A stretch of DNA of 64,000 nucleotides, taken from Nocardioides houyundeii (GTDB lineage Bacteria; Actinomycetota; Actinomycetes; Propionibacteriales; Nocardioidaceae). Numbering within the stretch: position 1 is the first letter of the stretch; each line of letters opens with the position of its first letter. Of the stretch, positions 9,610 to 18,578 are shown piece by piece. The position numbers and the translations under genes are program-made. A model generated the notes under the pieces. It saw only the letters and a program-made list of their open reading frames with translations. It did not search any database and was not told the origin of the DNA. The stretch is from assembly GCF_002865585.1 (NCBI RefSeq), contig NZ_CP025581.1:558001-622000 (forward strand), given 5' to 3'.

Positions 9610-10605
9610 TCAGGGGAGGAACAGGTGGGCGACCCAGTAGCAGAGCGCCGCCACCAGACCAGCGGCCGGGAAGGTGAGCACCCAGGCGGCGAGGATCGAC
9701 TTGGCCACGCCCCAGCGCACCGCCGAGAGCCGCTTGGTGGCGCCCACGCCCATCACGGCCGAGGTGATGGTGTGGGTGGTGGAGATCGGGGCCTGCCACA
9801 CGTAGGCGGTGGTGTAGAGCACCGTGGCGGCGACCGACTCCGCCGCGAACCCGCGGGGCGGGTCGAGGTGGATGATCCGGCGTCCCAGGGTGCGCATGAT
9901 GCGCCACCCGCCGGACCAGGTGCCGAGCGAGATCGCGGAGGCGGCGGCGAAGATCACCCACAGCGGGAGGCTGTCGCCGTCGGAGACGTAGCCGCCGGCG
10001 AGCAGGGCCAGGAAGATGACGCCCATCGTCTTCTGGGCGTCCTGCAGCCCGTGGCCCAGGGCCATGGCGGCGGCCGAGACGGTCTGGGCGATCTTGAAGC
10101 CGCGGTTGGCCTTGGAGGGGTTGGCCCTCCGTGCCGCCCACATGATGCCGAGCATCACGATGAAGCCGAGGGTGAAGGCGACCAGCGGCGAGAGGATCAT
10201 CGGGATGACCACCTTCTCGATCACGGTGGACCACCGCACGAAGGTGCCCGCGGCCAGGGCGGCGCCGACCAGCCCGCCGATCAGGGCGTGCGAGGACGAG
10301 GAGGGCAGCCCGAAGTACCAGGTGACCAGGTTCCACGCGATGGCGCCGAGCAGGCCCGCCATCACGATGGTCAGGGCATGGCTGCCCTCACCCGGGTCGA
10401 TGACGTCGGAGACGGTGTGGGCGACCTTCTGGCCCAGGAAGGCACCGACGAAGTTCATCACCGCCGCCATCATCAGCGCGACCCTCGGGGTCAGCGCGCG
10501 CGTCGAGACCGAGGTCGCGATCGCGTTGGCGGCGTCGTGGAAGCCGTTGGTGTAGTCGAAGACGAGGGCGACAACGACGACCGCGATGATGATCGCGAGT
10601 TCCAT
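9610..10605 (-). CDS. pit: Low-affinity inorganic phosphate transporter (PiT family)
   Basis: A 331-residue PiT-type phosphate permease. Both PiT repeats are visible: DYTNGFHDAANAIAT near the N-terminus and GHGLQDAQKTMG in the middle, with about ten hydrophobic segments. PiT proteins import metal-phosphate complexes with protons. The start lies 4 bp after the stop of the DUF47 gene upstream on this strand, a pairing typical of PiT systems. It complements the high-affinity PstSCAB system encoded a few kilobases away. Confidence 0.95.
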   Translation of the reverse strand: MELAIIIAVVVVALVFDYTNGFHDAANAIATSVSTRALTPRVALMMAAVMNFVGAFLGQKVAHTVSDVIDPGEGSHALTIVMAGLLGAIAWNLVTWYFGLPSSSSHALIGGLVGAALAAGTFVRWSTVIEKVVIPMILSPLVAFTLGFIVMLGIMWAARRANPSKANRGFKIAQTVSAAAMALGHGLQDAQKTMGVIFLALLAGGYVSDGDSLPLWVIFAAASAISLGTWSGGWRIMRTLGRRIIHLDPPRGFAAESVAATVLYTTAYVWQAPISTTHTITSAVMGVGATKRLSAVRWGVAKSILAAWVLTFPAAGLVAALCYWVAHLFLP

Positions 10606-10609
10606 CCGG

Positions 10610-11227
10610 TCAGGACTCCTTGACGGCGATCTGCTCCACGGTGTTGGCCACCTTCTCGAAGGCGTCGATGGCGCCCTCGAGGGACTCGACGATGTCCTTC
10701 AGCTTGAGCACCTCGATGGCCTCGTACTTGCCGCTGAACAGGCTGGCCAGGATCCGGCGGTAGCTCTTGTCGCCGGTGTTCTCCAGCCGATTGATCTCGA
10801 TCCAGTAGTCCTCGAGGTCAGCCATCGACTTGAGCCGGGGCATCGCCTCGGCGGTCAGCTCGGAGCAGCGCTGGAGCACCTCGACCTGGTTGGACAGCTC
10901 GGAGGGCAGCGACTCGACCTGGTAGAGCAGGATCAGGTCGACGGCCTCCTCCATCATGTCCATGATGTCGTCCAGGCCCGAGGCGAGGGAGTAGATGTCC
11001 TCGCGGTCGAACGGCGTCACGAAGGTGGAGTTGACCCGCTTGATGATCGCGTGGGTCGTCTCGTCGGCGGCATGCTCGGCCTCACGCATGCGGCGGGCGA
11101 CGTCCTCGCGGTCGGCGTCGTCGGAGAGCATCTCGGCCAGCAGGTCGGCACCGGAGACGAGGTGCGCACCGAACTCGCTGAAAAGATCGTAGAAGGAAGA
11201 CTCGACGGGGCGGAAACGGAAACCCAC
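10610..11227 (-). CDS. PhoU-like DUF47 partner of the Pit transporter
   Basis: A 205-residue helical PhoU-related (DUF47/TIGR00153) protein that is usually encoded with PiT transporters and is thought to modulate them. Features include FYDLFSEFGAHL at the N-terminus and the metal-binding-type motif DDIMDMMEEAVD near the middle. The GTG at 11227 is chosen because AGGAG lies 6 bases upstream; the TTG at 11233 would touch the ribosome site. It is the first gene of a two-gene operon with pit. Confidence 0.92.
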   Translation of the reverse strand: MGFRFRPVESSFYDLFSEFGAHLVSGADLLAEMLSDDADREDVARRMREAEHAADETTHAIIKRVNSTFVTPFDREDIYSLASGLDDIMDMMEEAVDLILLYQVESLPSELSNQVEVLQRCSELTAEAMPRLKSMADLEDYWIEINRLENTGDKSYRRILASLFSGKYEAIEVLKLKDIVESLEGAIDAFEKVANTVEQIAVKES

Positions 11228-11295
11228 GGACAACTCCTGGAGAGCAGGGTCGGAACGCCGGACATGCTACGGGCTACGAAGCCGACAAACGCAAG

Positions 11296-13476
11296 TCAGG
11301 TTGCCTGTCGGCGGCGACGGTGGCGCTCGATCAGCACCGACTGGAGATGTTCGTCACCGTCCTGGTGGGTCCAGGAACCGTCCGCGCCCAGGATCCAGGC
11401 GCTGGTGTCCGAGGCGAAGGCGAGATCCAGCAGGGCACCCACGTGCTCGACGATGCCGGGGCCCGGCAGCCGCACCAGCACCTCCACCCGGCGGTCCAGG
11501 TTGCGGTGCATGATGTCGGCCGACCCGATCCAGGCGGTCGGCTCCCCGCCGGCCTCGAACCAGAAGATCCGGCTGTGCTCGAGGAAGCGGCCCAGCACCG
11601 AGCGCACCTCCACGGTCTCCGAGAGCCCGGGCACGCCGGGTCGCAGCGCGCAGATGCCGCGCACCAGCAGCTGGATCGGGACCCCGGCCTGCGAGGCCAG
11701 GTAGAGGGCGTCGATGACGGCCTCGTCGACGACCGAGTTGGCCTTGATCCGGATGCGCGCCGGGCGACCCTGCTGGTGGTGGGCGATCTCGGCGTGGATC
11801 TGGCCCACCAGTCCGCTGCGTACCGTCTCCGGGGCCACCAGCAGCTTCTCGTAGGCGGCGTTGCGGGAGATCCCGGAGAGGTTGTTGAACAGGTGGGCGA
11901 CGTCCTCGCCGATCACGTCGTCGCTGGTCAGCAGACCGATGTCCTCATAGGTCCGGGCGGTCTTGGGGTTGTAGTTGCCGGTGCCGATGTGGGTGTAGCG
12001 ACGGATCCCGTCGGGGTCCTCGCGGACCACCATGGAGAGCTTGCAGTGCGTCTTGAGACCGACCAGCCCGTAGACGACGTGGCAGCCGGCCTGCTCCAGC
12101 TTGCGGGCCCAGCGGATGTTGGCCCGTTCGTCGAAGCGCGCCTTGATCTCCACGATCACCAGGACCTGCTTGCCGGCCTCGGCGGCGTCGATGAGGGCCT
12201 CGATGATCGGGGAGTCGCCGGAGGTCCGGTAGAGCGTCTGCTTGATGGCCAGCACGTGCGGGTCCGCGGCGGCCTGCTCGAGGAAGCGCTGCACCGAGGT
12301 GGCGAACGAGTCGTAGGGGTGGTGCAGCAGCACGTCGTGCCGGCGTACGGCGTCGAAGATGTCGACCGGGGAGGCGGACTCCACCTCGGCGAGCAGCGGG
12401 TGGGTGGTCGGCAGGAAGGCGGGGTACTGCAGGTCCTCGCGCGGCAGGTCGGCGATGCCGTGCAGCCCGCGCAGGTCCAGCGGCCCGGGCAGCCGGTAGA
12501 CCTCGGCCGTGGAGATGCCCAGCTCGGAGACCAGCAGCGTCAGCATCCGCTCGTCCATGGAGTCCTCGACCTCCAGGCGCACCGGCGGGCCGAACTTGCG
12601 GCGCAGCAGCTCCCGCTCCAGCGCCTTGAGCAGGTTCTCGGCGTCATCCTCCTCGACCTCGAGGTCCTCGTTGCGGGTGACCCGGAAGGTGTGGGACTGG
12701 ACGATCTCCATGCCCGGGAAGAGCCGCTTGAGGTGCTCGCCGATGAGGTCCTCCAGCGGCACGAACCGCTGGTTGCCCAGCGGCACGAACCGGGTGAAGA
12801 TCGGCGGCACCTTGACCCGGGCGAAGTGCTCGGTGCCGGTCTTGGGGTGCCGGACGATGACGGCCAGGTTGAGGGAGAGCCCGGAGATGTAGGGGAAGGG
12901 GTGGGCCGGGTCCACCGCCAGCGGGGTGAGCACGGGGAAGACGCGCTCCTTGAAGATCCGCTTGCAGTACTTCTGCTCCTCCCGGTCCAGCTCGTCCCAG
13001 CGCAGCAGCTCGACGCCCTCCTCCCGCAGCGCGGGGATGAGGTCGTCGCGGAAGACGCGGGCCTGGCGGTCCATCAGCTCGCCGGCGCCCGACCAGATCC
13101 GCTCCAGCTCCTCGCGGGGCAGCAACCCGGACGCGGCGCGTACGGCGACCCCGGCGGCGATGCGGCGCTTGAGCCCGGCCACCCGGACCATGAAGAACTC
13201 GTCGAGGTTGCTGGTGAAGATCGCCAGGAACCGGGCCCGCTCCAGCAGCGGCAGGCTGGTGTCCTCGGCGAGCTCGAGCACCCGCTGGTTGAAGTGCAGC
13301 CAGGACAGCTCGCGGTCCAGGAACCGGTTGCCGTACTGCTTCACCGCGGCGATCTGCGCCAGGTCCGGGACGTACGGCGGCTCCACGTCGAAGGTGTCGC
13401 TGGGGTGCGCGAACGGGTCGGTGCCGGGTTCCTCGCCCGAGTCACTGCTGGCGTGCAGGGGCAGCGTGGAGGCCAT
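11296..13476 (-). CDS. ppk: Polyphosphate kinase 1
   Basis: A 726-residue PPK1 that polymerises the gamma-phosphate of ATP into polyphosphate. The N-terminal domain starts around [19 protein letters not shown] and continues with [16 protein letters not shown]. The active-site motifs are [15 protein letters not shown], which holds the autophosphorylated His, and [14 protein letters not shown]. The length is normal. The first about 45 residues are an acidic extension. With pit, pst and the MutT1-type gene it makes a phosphate-handling neighbourhood. A single GTTCACC unit lies in its upstream region but no full PHO box. Confidence 0.97.
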   Translation of the reverse strand: MASTLPLHASSDSGEEPGTDPFAHPSDTFDVEPPYVPDLAQIAAVKQYGNRFLDRELSWLHFNQRVLELAEDTSLPLLERARFLAIFTSNLDEFFMVRVAGLKRRIAAGVAVRAASGLLPREELERIWSGAGELMDRQARVFRDDLIPALREEGVELLRWDELDREEQKYCKRIFKERVFPVLTPLAVDPAHPFPYISGLSLNLAVIVRHPKTGTEHFARVKVPPIFTRFVPLGNQRFVPLEDLIGEHLKRLFPGMEIVQSHTFRVTRNEDLEVEEDDAENLLKALERELLRRKFGPPVRLEVEDSMDERMLTLLVSELGISTAEVYRLPGPLDLRGLHGIADLPREDLQYPAFLPTTHPLLAEVESASPVDIFDAVRRHDVLLHHPYDSFATSVQRFLEQAAADPHVLAIKQTLYRTSGDSPIIEALIDAAEAGKQVLVIVEIKARFDERANIRWARKLEQAGCHVVYGLVGLKTHCKLSMVVREDPDGIRRYTHIGTGNYNPKTARTYEDIGLLTSDDVIGEDVAHLFNNLSGISRNAAYEKLLVAPETVRSGLVGQIHAEIAHHQQGRPARIRIKANSVVDEAVIDALYLASQAGVPIQLLVRGICALRPGVPGLSETVEVRSVLGRFLEHSRIFWFEAGGEPTAWIGSADIMHRNLDRRVEVLVRLPGPGIVEHVGALLDLAFASDTSAWILGADGSWTHQDGDEHLQSVLIERHRRRRQAT

Positions 13477-13515
13477 GCGTTCAGTGTGTCACTGGTGGGT
13501 GAACCCGCGGTGTAC

Positions 13516-13908
13516 TCAAGGTTGCGGGTCCGGTGCGGGTGCGGCCGCCACGGCGGCGTTGAGCGCCGACTGGGCACCGATGACGGCGGCGAAGAGCCGG
13601 GGGCCGTCGGCGTGGTCCTGCGGCGCCGCCCAGAACTCGGCCCAGGTGGCGTGCCCAGCGGCCACCCGGTCGTGCAGGGACCGGAAGGCCAGCGGCGCGT
13701 CGTCCGCGCCGGTGATCTCCTCCAGCAGTCGCACCACGTCGGCGTCGGGACCGTCCTCCTCCTCGGCCTGGCGGGCGGAGAGCTCCTCGACCCGCTCCAG
13801 GGCGGCCAGCAGGTCCACGTGGGACTGGTCGCGCTGCAGGGCGGCCAGGTCGTCGCGGACGTCCGGCCGCTCGGGCGGGGGAGCGGAGGCGTCGTAGTAG
13901 CCGGTCAT
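13516..13908 (-). CDS. Small acidic helical protein paired with a type VII-like secreted protein
   Basis: A 130-residue acidic protein with no recognised domain. The N-terminus (MTGYYDAS...) is polar and the middle is predicted helical and Glu/Asp/Ala-rich (LLAALERVEELSARQ). It begins inside the end of the preceding larger gene (ATGA-type overlap at 13905-13908), so the two are probably made together. A chaperone or partner role for the secreted protein is only a guess from this arrangement. Confidence 0.75.
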   Translation of the reverse strand: MTGYYDASAPPPERPDVRDDLAALQRDQSHVDLLAALERVEELSARQAEEEDGPDADVVRLLEEITGADDAPLAFRSLHDRVAAGHATWAEFWAAPQDHADGPRLFAAVIGAQSALNAAVAAAPAPDPQP

Positions 13909-15305
13909 GCGCTCACCACCCCCTGGCTGAACTCCGACGGCTCCCCGACCGGCCCGGGGGCCATCAGCCGGTCGCCCGAGTCGTCGTCACCGGAGTCACC
14001 GGAGTCGCCGTCGTCAGGGACCTCGGGGTAGTCCTCGCCGAGGTCCTCGAGTTCGTCGTCGAGTCCGCCGGTGGCGACGGGGTCGCCCTCGAAGTTGTAG
14101 GTGATCTCGCCCAGCTTGGTCTCGAAGGTGGGCAGGTCGACGGGGCCGAGGTCGCCCAGACCGCCACCCACGGTGGCCATCGGCAGCTGGGTGACGGCGT
14201 CGACGATGCCCTTGAAGGCGTCCAGCGCCGCGGCCTGCGCCGCGGCCCAGGCCTTGATCGAGTCGACCAGGTCGAAGCAGGCGTCGATGATCTCGATACA
14301 GGCCCGGACGTCGTCGACGATGTCGGTGATGGCGGCGATGCCGCGGGTCACGAGGTCCTTGGCCAGCATCATCCAGCCGAAGAACCCGAGCACCCGGCTG
14401 GCCAGCTTCTTAGCCACCCGCAGCAGCGTCTTGCCCATCACGACCAGGGCCTTCTCGACGGCCACGGCGATCTTCTCCGACATCGAGGCGATGCCGTCGA
14501 AGACCACGGAGCCGGCCTGCACGCAGGTGCCCACGGACTTCATCACCACGTTGTAGAGGTTGAGGTGGGCGAAGAGAGCGAGCTGGACGTCGCCGCGCAT
14601 GGCTGCGACGAGCTTGCCGGACAGCGCGCTGAAGTTGCCGCCCCAGGTCCACATCGCGTCCTCGACGAAGCCGCACGCCTCGGCGTTGCCCTGGATCTTG
14701 CGGTAGTTGCCGGAGAGCGGGAAGACGATGTGCTCCTGCAGGCTCTTCTCGCTCAGCCGCGGCAGGTCGACGCCGGGAACTCCGAGGGAGTTGATCCGGT
14801 CGATCGCGGAGTTGATGGTGTCGCGGCACCCGTCGTAGCCCGAGGAGACGGCGTTCCAGTCCTTGTCGTGCTTCTGCCGGTCCTCACCCGCGGAGGGCTC
14901 CTTGAGGTCGTCGGCGGGATCCTGGAGGGGAAAGGACTCGTAGTCCACCGAGAGCGGCGGGAAGACCTGGGCAGGGGCGGGCATGTCGCCGAGGTAGTGC
15001 TGGAAGTCGAAGTTGATGGCGCCGTCGGTGGAGTCGACGTCCTTCGCGGTCACCGCGATGGCGGCGACCATGCCGTCCCAGCGCTCCTGGAACAGCTTGC
15101 GCATGTCGACGAAGTAGCCGTCCAGGGTGTCCAGCTGGTCCGCGATGGGACTCAGGGCACAGGCGGAGTAGTCGAACCCGGCCTTGCTGCAGACCTGACG
15201 GCTGAAGTAGTTGCTGATCGTCACGGACTGGGCGTCGACCTTCTGCATCGACTGGAACAGCCGATCCAGGTTGCCCCACTCGATGACGAGCTCTGCGTTC
15301 CCCAT
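13905..15305 (-). CDS. Type VII (ESX)-like helical secreted protein, unknown function
   Basis: A 466-residue protein without a signal peptide. The N-terminal third is helical and carries ERWDGM at a turn, as in WXG100/LXG-type ESX substrates. The middle has hydrophobic, amphipathic helices (VLGFFGWMMLAKDLV, DDVRACIEIIDACFDLVDSI) that could insert in membranes. The C-terminus is very acidic, with repeated DSGD. No catalytic motif is recognisable. Four Cys in the first half are unusual for a cytosolic protein. It heads a small minus-strand operon with the 130-residue partner. No ESX secretion machinery gene is in the window, so the secretion route is inferred. Confidence 0.7.
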   Translation of the reverse strand: MGNAELVIEWGNLDRLFQSMQKVDAQSVTISNYFSRQVCSKAGFDYSACALSPIADQLDTLDGYFVDMRKLFQERWDGMVAAIAVTAKDVDSTDGAINFDFQHYLGDMPAPAQVFPPLSVDYESFPLQDPADDLKEPSAGEDRQKHDKDWNAVSSGYDGCRDTINSAIDRINSLGVPGVDLPRLSEKSLQEHIVFPLSGNYRKIQGNAEACGFVEDAMWTWGGNFSALSGKLVAAMRGDVQLALFAHLNLYNVVMKSVGTCVQAGSVVFDGIASMSEKIAVAVEKALVVMGKTLLRVAKKLASRVLGFFGWMMLAKDLVTRGIAAITDIVDDVRACIEIIDACFDLVDSIKAWAAAQAAALDAFKGIVDAVTQLPMATVGGGLGDLGPVDLPTFETKLGEITYNFEGDPVATGGLDDELEDLGEDYPEVPDDGDSGDSGDDDSGDRLMAPGPVGEPSEFSQGVVSA

Positions 15306-15396
15306 GTGATCCCCCCGGTTCGTGGCGCCAGACCGTGGCAGCCACCGCTCACCTTCCCCTCAATTTGGGGACGTCAAACACCGGAGGGCGGAGAGG

Positions 15397-15957
15397 TCAC
15401 CGCAGCTGGGCCGCAGCCACCCCCTTGGCCACCCGGAGCAGGGTGTCGAGGTCCGCGGGCTCGGCGATGCCGACGTCGTAGGTACGGGCGACCACCTCGA
15501 AGGGGCGGCCGTCGATCAGCGCGACCACGCTGGCCTGGGGATACTGGACCGCGGTGCCGCTCAGCAGCCAGCCGGGGGTGCCGCCGCCGAGCTCGATCCG
15601 GGAGCGCTCCAGCCCCGGCAGGTCGGCGCGCTCGCCGAGCTCGGTGAAGGTGCTGTCGTAGGTGGGGTACTCCCACTCCACCTGCATGCCGGCTTCGTCC
15701 TGGAGGTTGACGCACCGGGTGGCGTCGGTGTCCGAGCTCTCGGTGAGCTCCTGGGGCAGGCCCGACCACTCGGCGAGCTGGTCGGTGCTGACGCCGAGGC
15801 ACGTCGGGCTGGCAGTCGGGGTGGCAGTCGGGCTGGCAGTCGGGCTGGGTGTGCTCGAGGGGTTCGCCTCGGTCGTGACGTCGGGGTCGTCGTCGTTGCT
15901 GCACCCGACGCAGGCCAGCAGGAGGACGAGGCTGAGGGCGGCTCCGAGTCGGGTCAT
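15397..15957 (-). CDS. DUF3558-like secreted lipoprotein
   Basis: A 186-residue lipoprotein. The signal sequence runs into LLLACVGC, where Cys16 (LLAC) is the best lipidation candidate. A Pro/Ser/Thr linker (PSPTASPTATPTASP) follows, then a compact domain with two further Cys that resembles the actinobacterial DUF3558 group. TACCCT (15965-15970) is 7 nt before the ATG, suggesting leaderless expression. It lies upstream of the type VII-like operon on the same strand, so a surface role next to that protein is plausible but unproven. Confidence 0.75.
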   Translation of the reverse strand: MTRLGAALSLVLLLACVGCSNDDDPDVTTEANPSSTPSPTASPTATPTASPTCLGVSTDQLAEWSGLPQELTESSDTDATRCVNLQDEAGMQVEWEYPTYDSTFTELGERADLPGLERSRIELGGGTPGWLLSGTAVQYPQASVVALIDGRPFEVVARTYDVGIAEPADLDTLLRVAKGVAAAQLR

Positions 15958-15991
15958 GGCGGCAAGGGTAGTGCTGCCCGACGTCGGGCTC

Positions 15992-16417
15992 TCAGCGCTC
16001 CAGGATCAAGGTGAACGGTCCGTCGTTGACAGAGGTGACCTGCATGTCGGCGCCGAAGACGCCCTTCTCCACCCGTGCCCCCAGGGTGCGCAGCTCCTCG
16101 CAGACCGCGTCGTAGACGGGCTCGCTGACCGGTCCGGGGGCGGCGGCGGCCCAGGTGGGTCGGCGCCCCTTGACCGCGTCGCCGTACAGGGTGAACTGGC
16201 TGACCACCAGGATCGGGGCGCCGACCTCGCTGGCCGAGCGCTCCTCCGGCAGCATCCGCAGGTCCCAGATCTTGCGCGCCATCCAGGAGGTCTCCCCTTG
16301 CCCGTCGTGGTGGGTGACGCCGAGGTAGACCAGCAGTCCGGGACCGGGGAGCGTGGCCACGTTCCTCCCCTCCACGTCGACCGAGGCGGACAGGACGCGC
16401 ATGACGACGGCTCGCAT
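15992..16417 (-). CDS. dtd: D-aminoacyl-tRNA deacylase
   Basis: A 141-residue Dtd that removes D-amino acids (and glycine) mischarged on tRNA. The cross-subunit active-site motifs SQFTLYGD and NDGPFTL (usually NxGPxT) are both present, and the length is that of the family. It starts 24 bp downstream of the MFS gene on the same strand. Confidence 0.95.
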   Translation of the reverse strand: MRAVVMRVLSASVDVEGRNVATLPGPGLLVYLGVTHHDGQGETSWMARKIWDLRMLPEERSASEVGAPILVVSQFTLYGDAVKGRRPTWAAAAPGPVSEPVYDAVCEELRTLGARVEKGVFGADMQVTSVNDGPFTLILER

Positions 16418-16441
16418 CAGGCGAGTACAGCACCCGTCCGG

Positions 16442-17653
16442 TCAGGCGTCGGCGTCGGCCCGGCCGTCGGGGAGGCCGCGGGTGGCGCTGAACGTGACAG
16501 CTCCCGAGGAGAGGAGAAGCAGCCCGCTGGCGTGGAAGATGGCGCCTACCCCGACGAGGCCGGACAGCGCGCCGGCCAGGACCGGGACAGTGACCTGACC
16601 GAGCCGGTTGCCGGCCAGCCGTACCGATAGTGCGGCCGCGCGGTTGCGGGAGTCGGCCACCAGGGTGACCCACGACATCGTCAGAGGCTGGCCGATGCCC
16701 CAGAAGAACCCCATCAGCAGCATCGCGATCGTCAGCGGCACCACGGCGGAGGTGAGCGGGACCAGCGCCATCGGGATCCCCGAGGCGAGGGTGGCCGAGA
16801 CCAGCAGCCATCGACGCGGGACGCGGCGCAGCAGCACGGGCATGCAGGCCCGGGAGAGGACGGAGGTGATCGTGCGGGCGGTGAGCAGCGCGGTCACGGT
16901 GCCGACGCTGAGTCCCAGCTCCTGTCCCAGCACCGGCATGTAGGCCATCAGCAGGTCCATGCCGGTCAGCACGGTGAGGCTGGAGTAGATGGCTGGCTTC
17001 ATGCCCTTGGTGGAGAGGATGCCCAGCGTGGACTGCTGTCCGTGAGCCGCGTCGACGCGGCTGACCACTTTGGTGTCACCGGGAGCGAAGACGAAGGCCA
17101 GGGGCACCGCGGCGAGCGCGATCACCGCCATCACCAGCAGCGCCGGACCGGTGCTCACGGCATCGGACCCGGTGTGGGTCAAGGTGGCGACGCCACCGGC
17201 GATCGGGAACCCGAGCATCTGGCCGACCGAGACGCCGAGGGTGAGCTGGCCGAACCGGCCGTCGACCTGGTCGGGTGCCGACCACAGGGCGATCACGCTC
17301 TGGCAGGCCACGGTGTGCAGCATCTGGGCGAGACCGAGCAGGGCGCTCGCGACGCCGAGCATCACCAGGTTCGAGCTGGTGGCCGCGATCAGCACCGCCA
17401 CCACGGTCAGGACCAGGCCCAGCCGGAGCGTCAGCATCCCGAGTCCGCGGTCGACCGCGCGGCCGATGCGCAGCGCCACCAGCAGCGGCAGGATGGCGAA
17501 GGCTGCGGTGATGATGCCCACCGAGAGGCCGTCGCCGCCCAGGGCCAGGGCGCGGTAGGAGATCAGGGTCCGGACGCCGCTGAGCACGGAGTGGGACAGG
17601 ACAGAGGCGAGTACGACGGCCAGGAACCAGGAGGGCCGTCTCAGGAGGGGCAA
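16442..17653 (-). CDS. MFS transporter
   Basis: About 403 residues with roughly 12 membrane segments. The MFS inter-helix motif is visible as LRIGRAVDRGLGML after helix 2 and weakly repeated later (RACMPVLLRRVPRR). The substrate is unknown. The start is uncertain. The TTG at 17653, two bases after the stop of the GntR gene, gives a protein beginning just before helix 1. Upstream GTG codons lie inside the regulator gene and have no ribosome site. Its position behind the GntR gene suggests it is co-regulated with the catabolic cluster, perhaps as an alternative importer or exporter of the same acid. Confidence 0.85.
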   Translation of the reverse strand: MPLLRRPSWFLAVVLASVLSHSVLSGVRTLISYRALALGGDGLSVGIITAAFAILPLLVALRIGRAVDRGLGMLTLRLGLVLTVVAVLIAATSSNLVMLGVASALLGLAQMLHTVACQSVIALWSAPDQVDGRFGQLTLGVSVGQMLGFPIAGGVATLTHTGSDAVSTGPALLVMAVIALAAVPLAFVFAPGDTKVVSRVDAAHGQQSTLGILSTKGMKPAIYSSLTVLTGMDLLMAYMPVLGQELGLSVGTVTALLTARTITSVLSRACMPVLLRRVPRRWLLVSATLASGIPMALVPLTSAVVPLTIAMLLMGFFWGIGQPLTMSWVTLVADSRNRAAALSVRLAGNRLGQVTVPVLAGALSGLVGVGAIFHASGLLLLSSGAVTFSATRGLPDGRADADA

Positions 17654-17654
17654 G

Positions 17655-18353
17655 TCAGGAGGTGGCCTCGGGGGCGAGTGGCTCGCTGCCCTTGGCACGG
17701 AGGTCGGCGTTGGTCTGGCGCAGCTGCCAGGCGTGTAGCACGTGGGTCCGCATCGCGACGCGGGCCGCAGCGCCGTCACGACGCTCCAGAGCGTCGATGA
17801 TCCCGACGTGGTCGTGGTCGAGCGCCTGGCTGAAGGCGCTCACGCCCCAGAGGGTGACCGAGGGCGTGAACCGCTCCCACAGGTGGCGGACCGAGTCCTC
17901 GACGACGGAGGAGGTGCCGGCGTAGATGGAGAAGTGGAACTCGCGGTTGAGCAGCGAGAGCCGGGCCGGGTCCTCGCCGGCCTCGGTGGCGCGGACCAGG
18001 ATCTCGTTGGCCTCCTGCACGCGAGCCAAGGCCTCGTCGGTCATCCGCTCGGTGGCGATCTCGCAGGCCAGCCCCTCGAGCTCGGCGCGCATCCGGTAGA
18101 GGTCGTGCGCCATCGCCGGGGTGAAGTCGCGGACCGTCGCCCCGCGGTGGCTGGTGTAGTCGACCTTGCCGTCCGCGGCCAGGATGCGCAGTGCCTCGCG
18201 GACCGGGGTCGGGCTCACGCCGTAGCGCTTGGCGATGGCGGTCTGCCGGAGCTGGTCGCCCGGGTTGATCACGCCGTCCTCCAGGTCGGCCTTGAGCCGC
18301 TCGAGCACATAGGCGGTGCGGCTCTGCGGCAGTGCCGCATCGTTCTCGTTCAT
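17655..18353 (-). CDS. GntR/FCD-family transcriptional regulator
   Basis: A 232-residue regulator with an N-terminal winged helix (residues about 8-75: LRQTAIAKRYGVSPTPVREALRIL) and a C-terminal helical FCD ligand domain with its metal-type His residues (NREFHFSIY, DHDHVGIIDAL). FCD regulators usually sense organic acids. The ATG at 18353 follows GGGAGGAC by about 8 bases. The longer frame to 18458 lacks a ribosome site and would run back over the cluster promoter. It is divergent from the first MmgE/PrpD gene, with a perfect 16-bp palindrome between them, so it is the likely local controller. Confidence 0.92.
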   Translation of the reverse strand: MNENDAALPQSRTAYVLERLKADLEDGVINPGDQLRQTAIAKRYGVSPTPVREALRILAADGKVDYTSHRGATVRDFTPAMAHDLYRMRAELEGLACEIATERMTDEALARVQEANEILVRATEAGEDPARLSLLNREFHFSIYAGTSSVVEDSVRHLWERFTPSVTLWGVSAFSQALDHDHVGIIDALERRDGAAARVAMRTHVLHAWQLRQTNADLRAKGSEPLAPEATS

Positions 18354-18464
18354 TCCGCACGTCCTCCCTCGTGTGGGACCCACCGACGACGTGGCCCTCA
18401 CCACCCCATCGGCGACGGGTGGGGGGACCTTAGCATCGACGCGGTTTTCAATGTACAACAGAAA

Positions 18465-18480
18465 AGATTCTATAGAATCT
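18465..18480. promoter_or_regulatory. Perfect 16-bp palindrome, candidate GntR operator
   Basis: AGATTCTATAGAATCT is fully self-complementary. It lies in the AT-rich divergent region (18354-18578) between the GntR gene and the first catabolic gene, about 100 bp from each start. Its core TCTATAGAA (18469-18477) recurs at 35094-35102, next to the other end of the catabolic cluster. The rest of this 225-bp gap holds AT-rich promoter-like sequence (TTTTCAATGTACAA at 18445-18458) and an AGGGAGG ribosome site before 18579. Confidence 0.7.
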
Positions 18481-18578
18481 ATTGACTCGAGGGCCCTCTG
18501 AGTGATTCCGTGTGCTCCCGCTCACGTGGTGCAGGTCACCCGAGCCCGCACGCCACAGCCACAGGGAGGCCCCGCACA

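Noticed and set aside
13477..13515. Possible PHO box before ppk (one GTTCACC unit on the minus strand)
   Set aside because: Only one unit fits; the 11-nt neighbours do not repeat. Not enough to call regulation by PhoP.
11320..14031. Very long open frame on the plus strand across ppk and its neighbour
   Set aside because: It is antisense to ppk and the 13516 gene, is rich in residues typical of GC-rich shadow frames, and contains no recognisable domain. The minus-strand proteins have clear family motifs.
18354..18578. tRNA or small RNA gene in the larger gaps (also checked 44749-45012, 53685-53871, 60573-60954)
   Set aside because: No cloverleaf-like arm pattern or CCA-type end was seen by eye; the gaps are explained by promoters, leaders, repeats or a small ORF. 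A tRNAscan-type search would be decisive.
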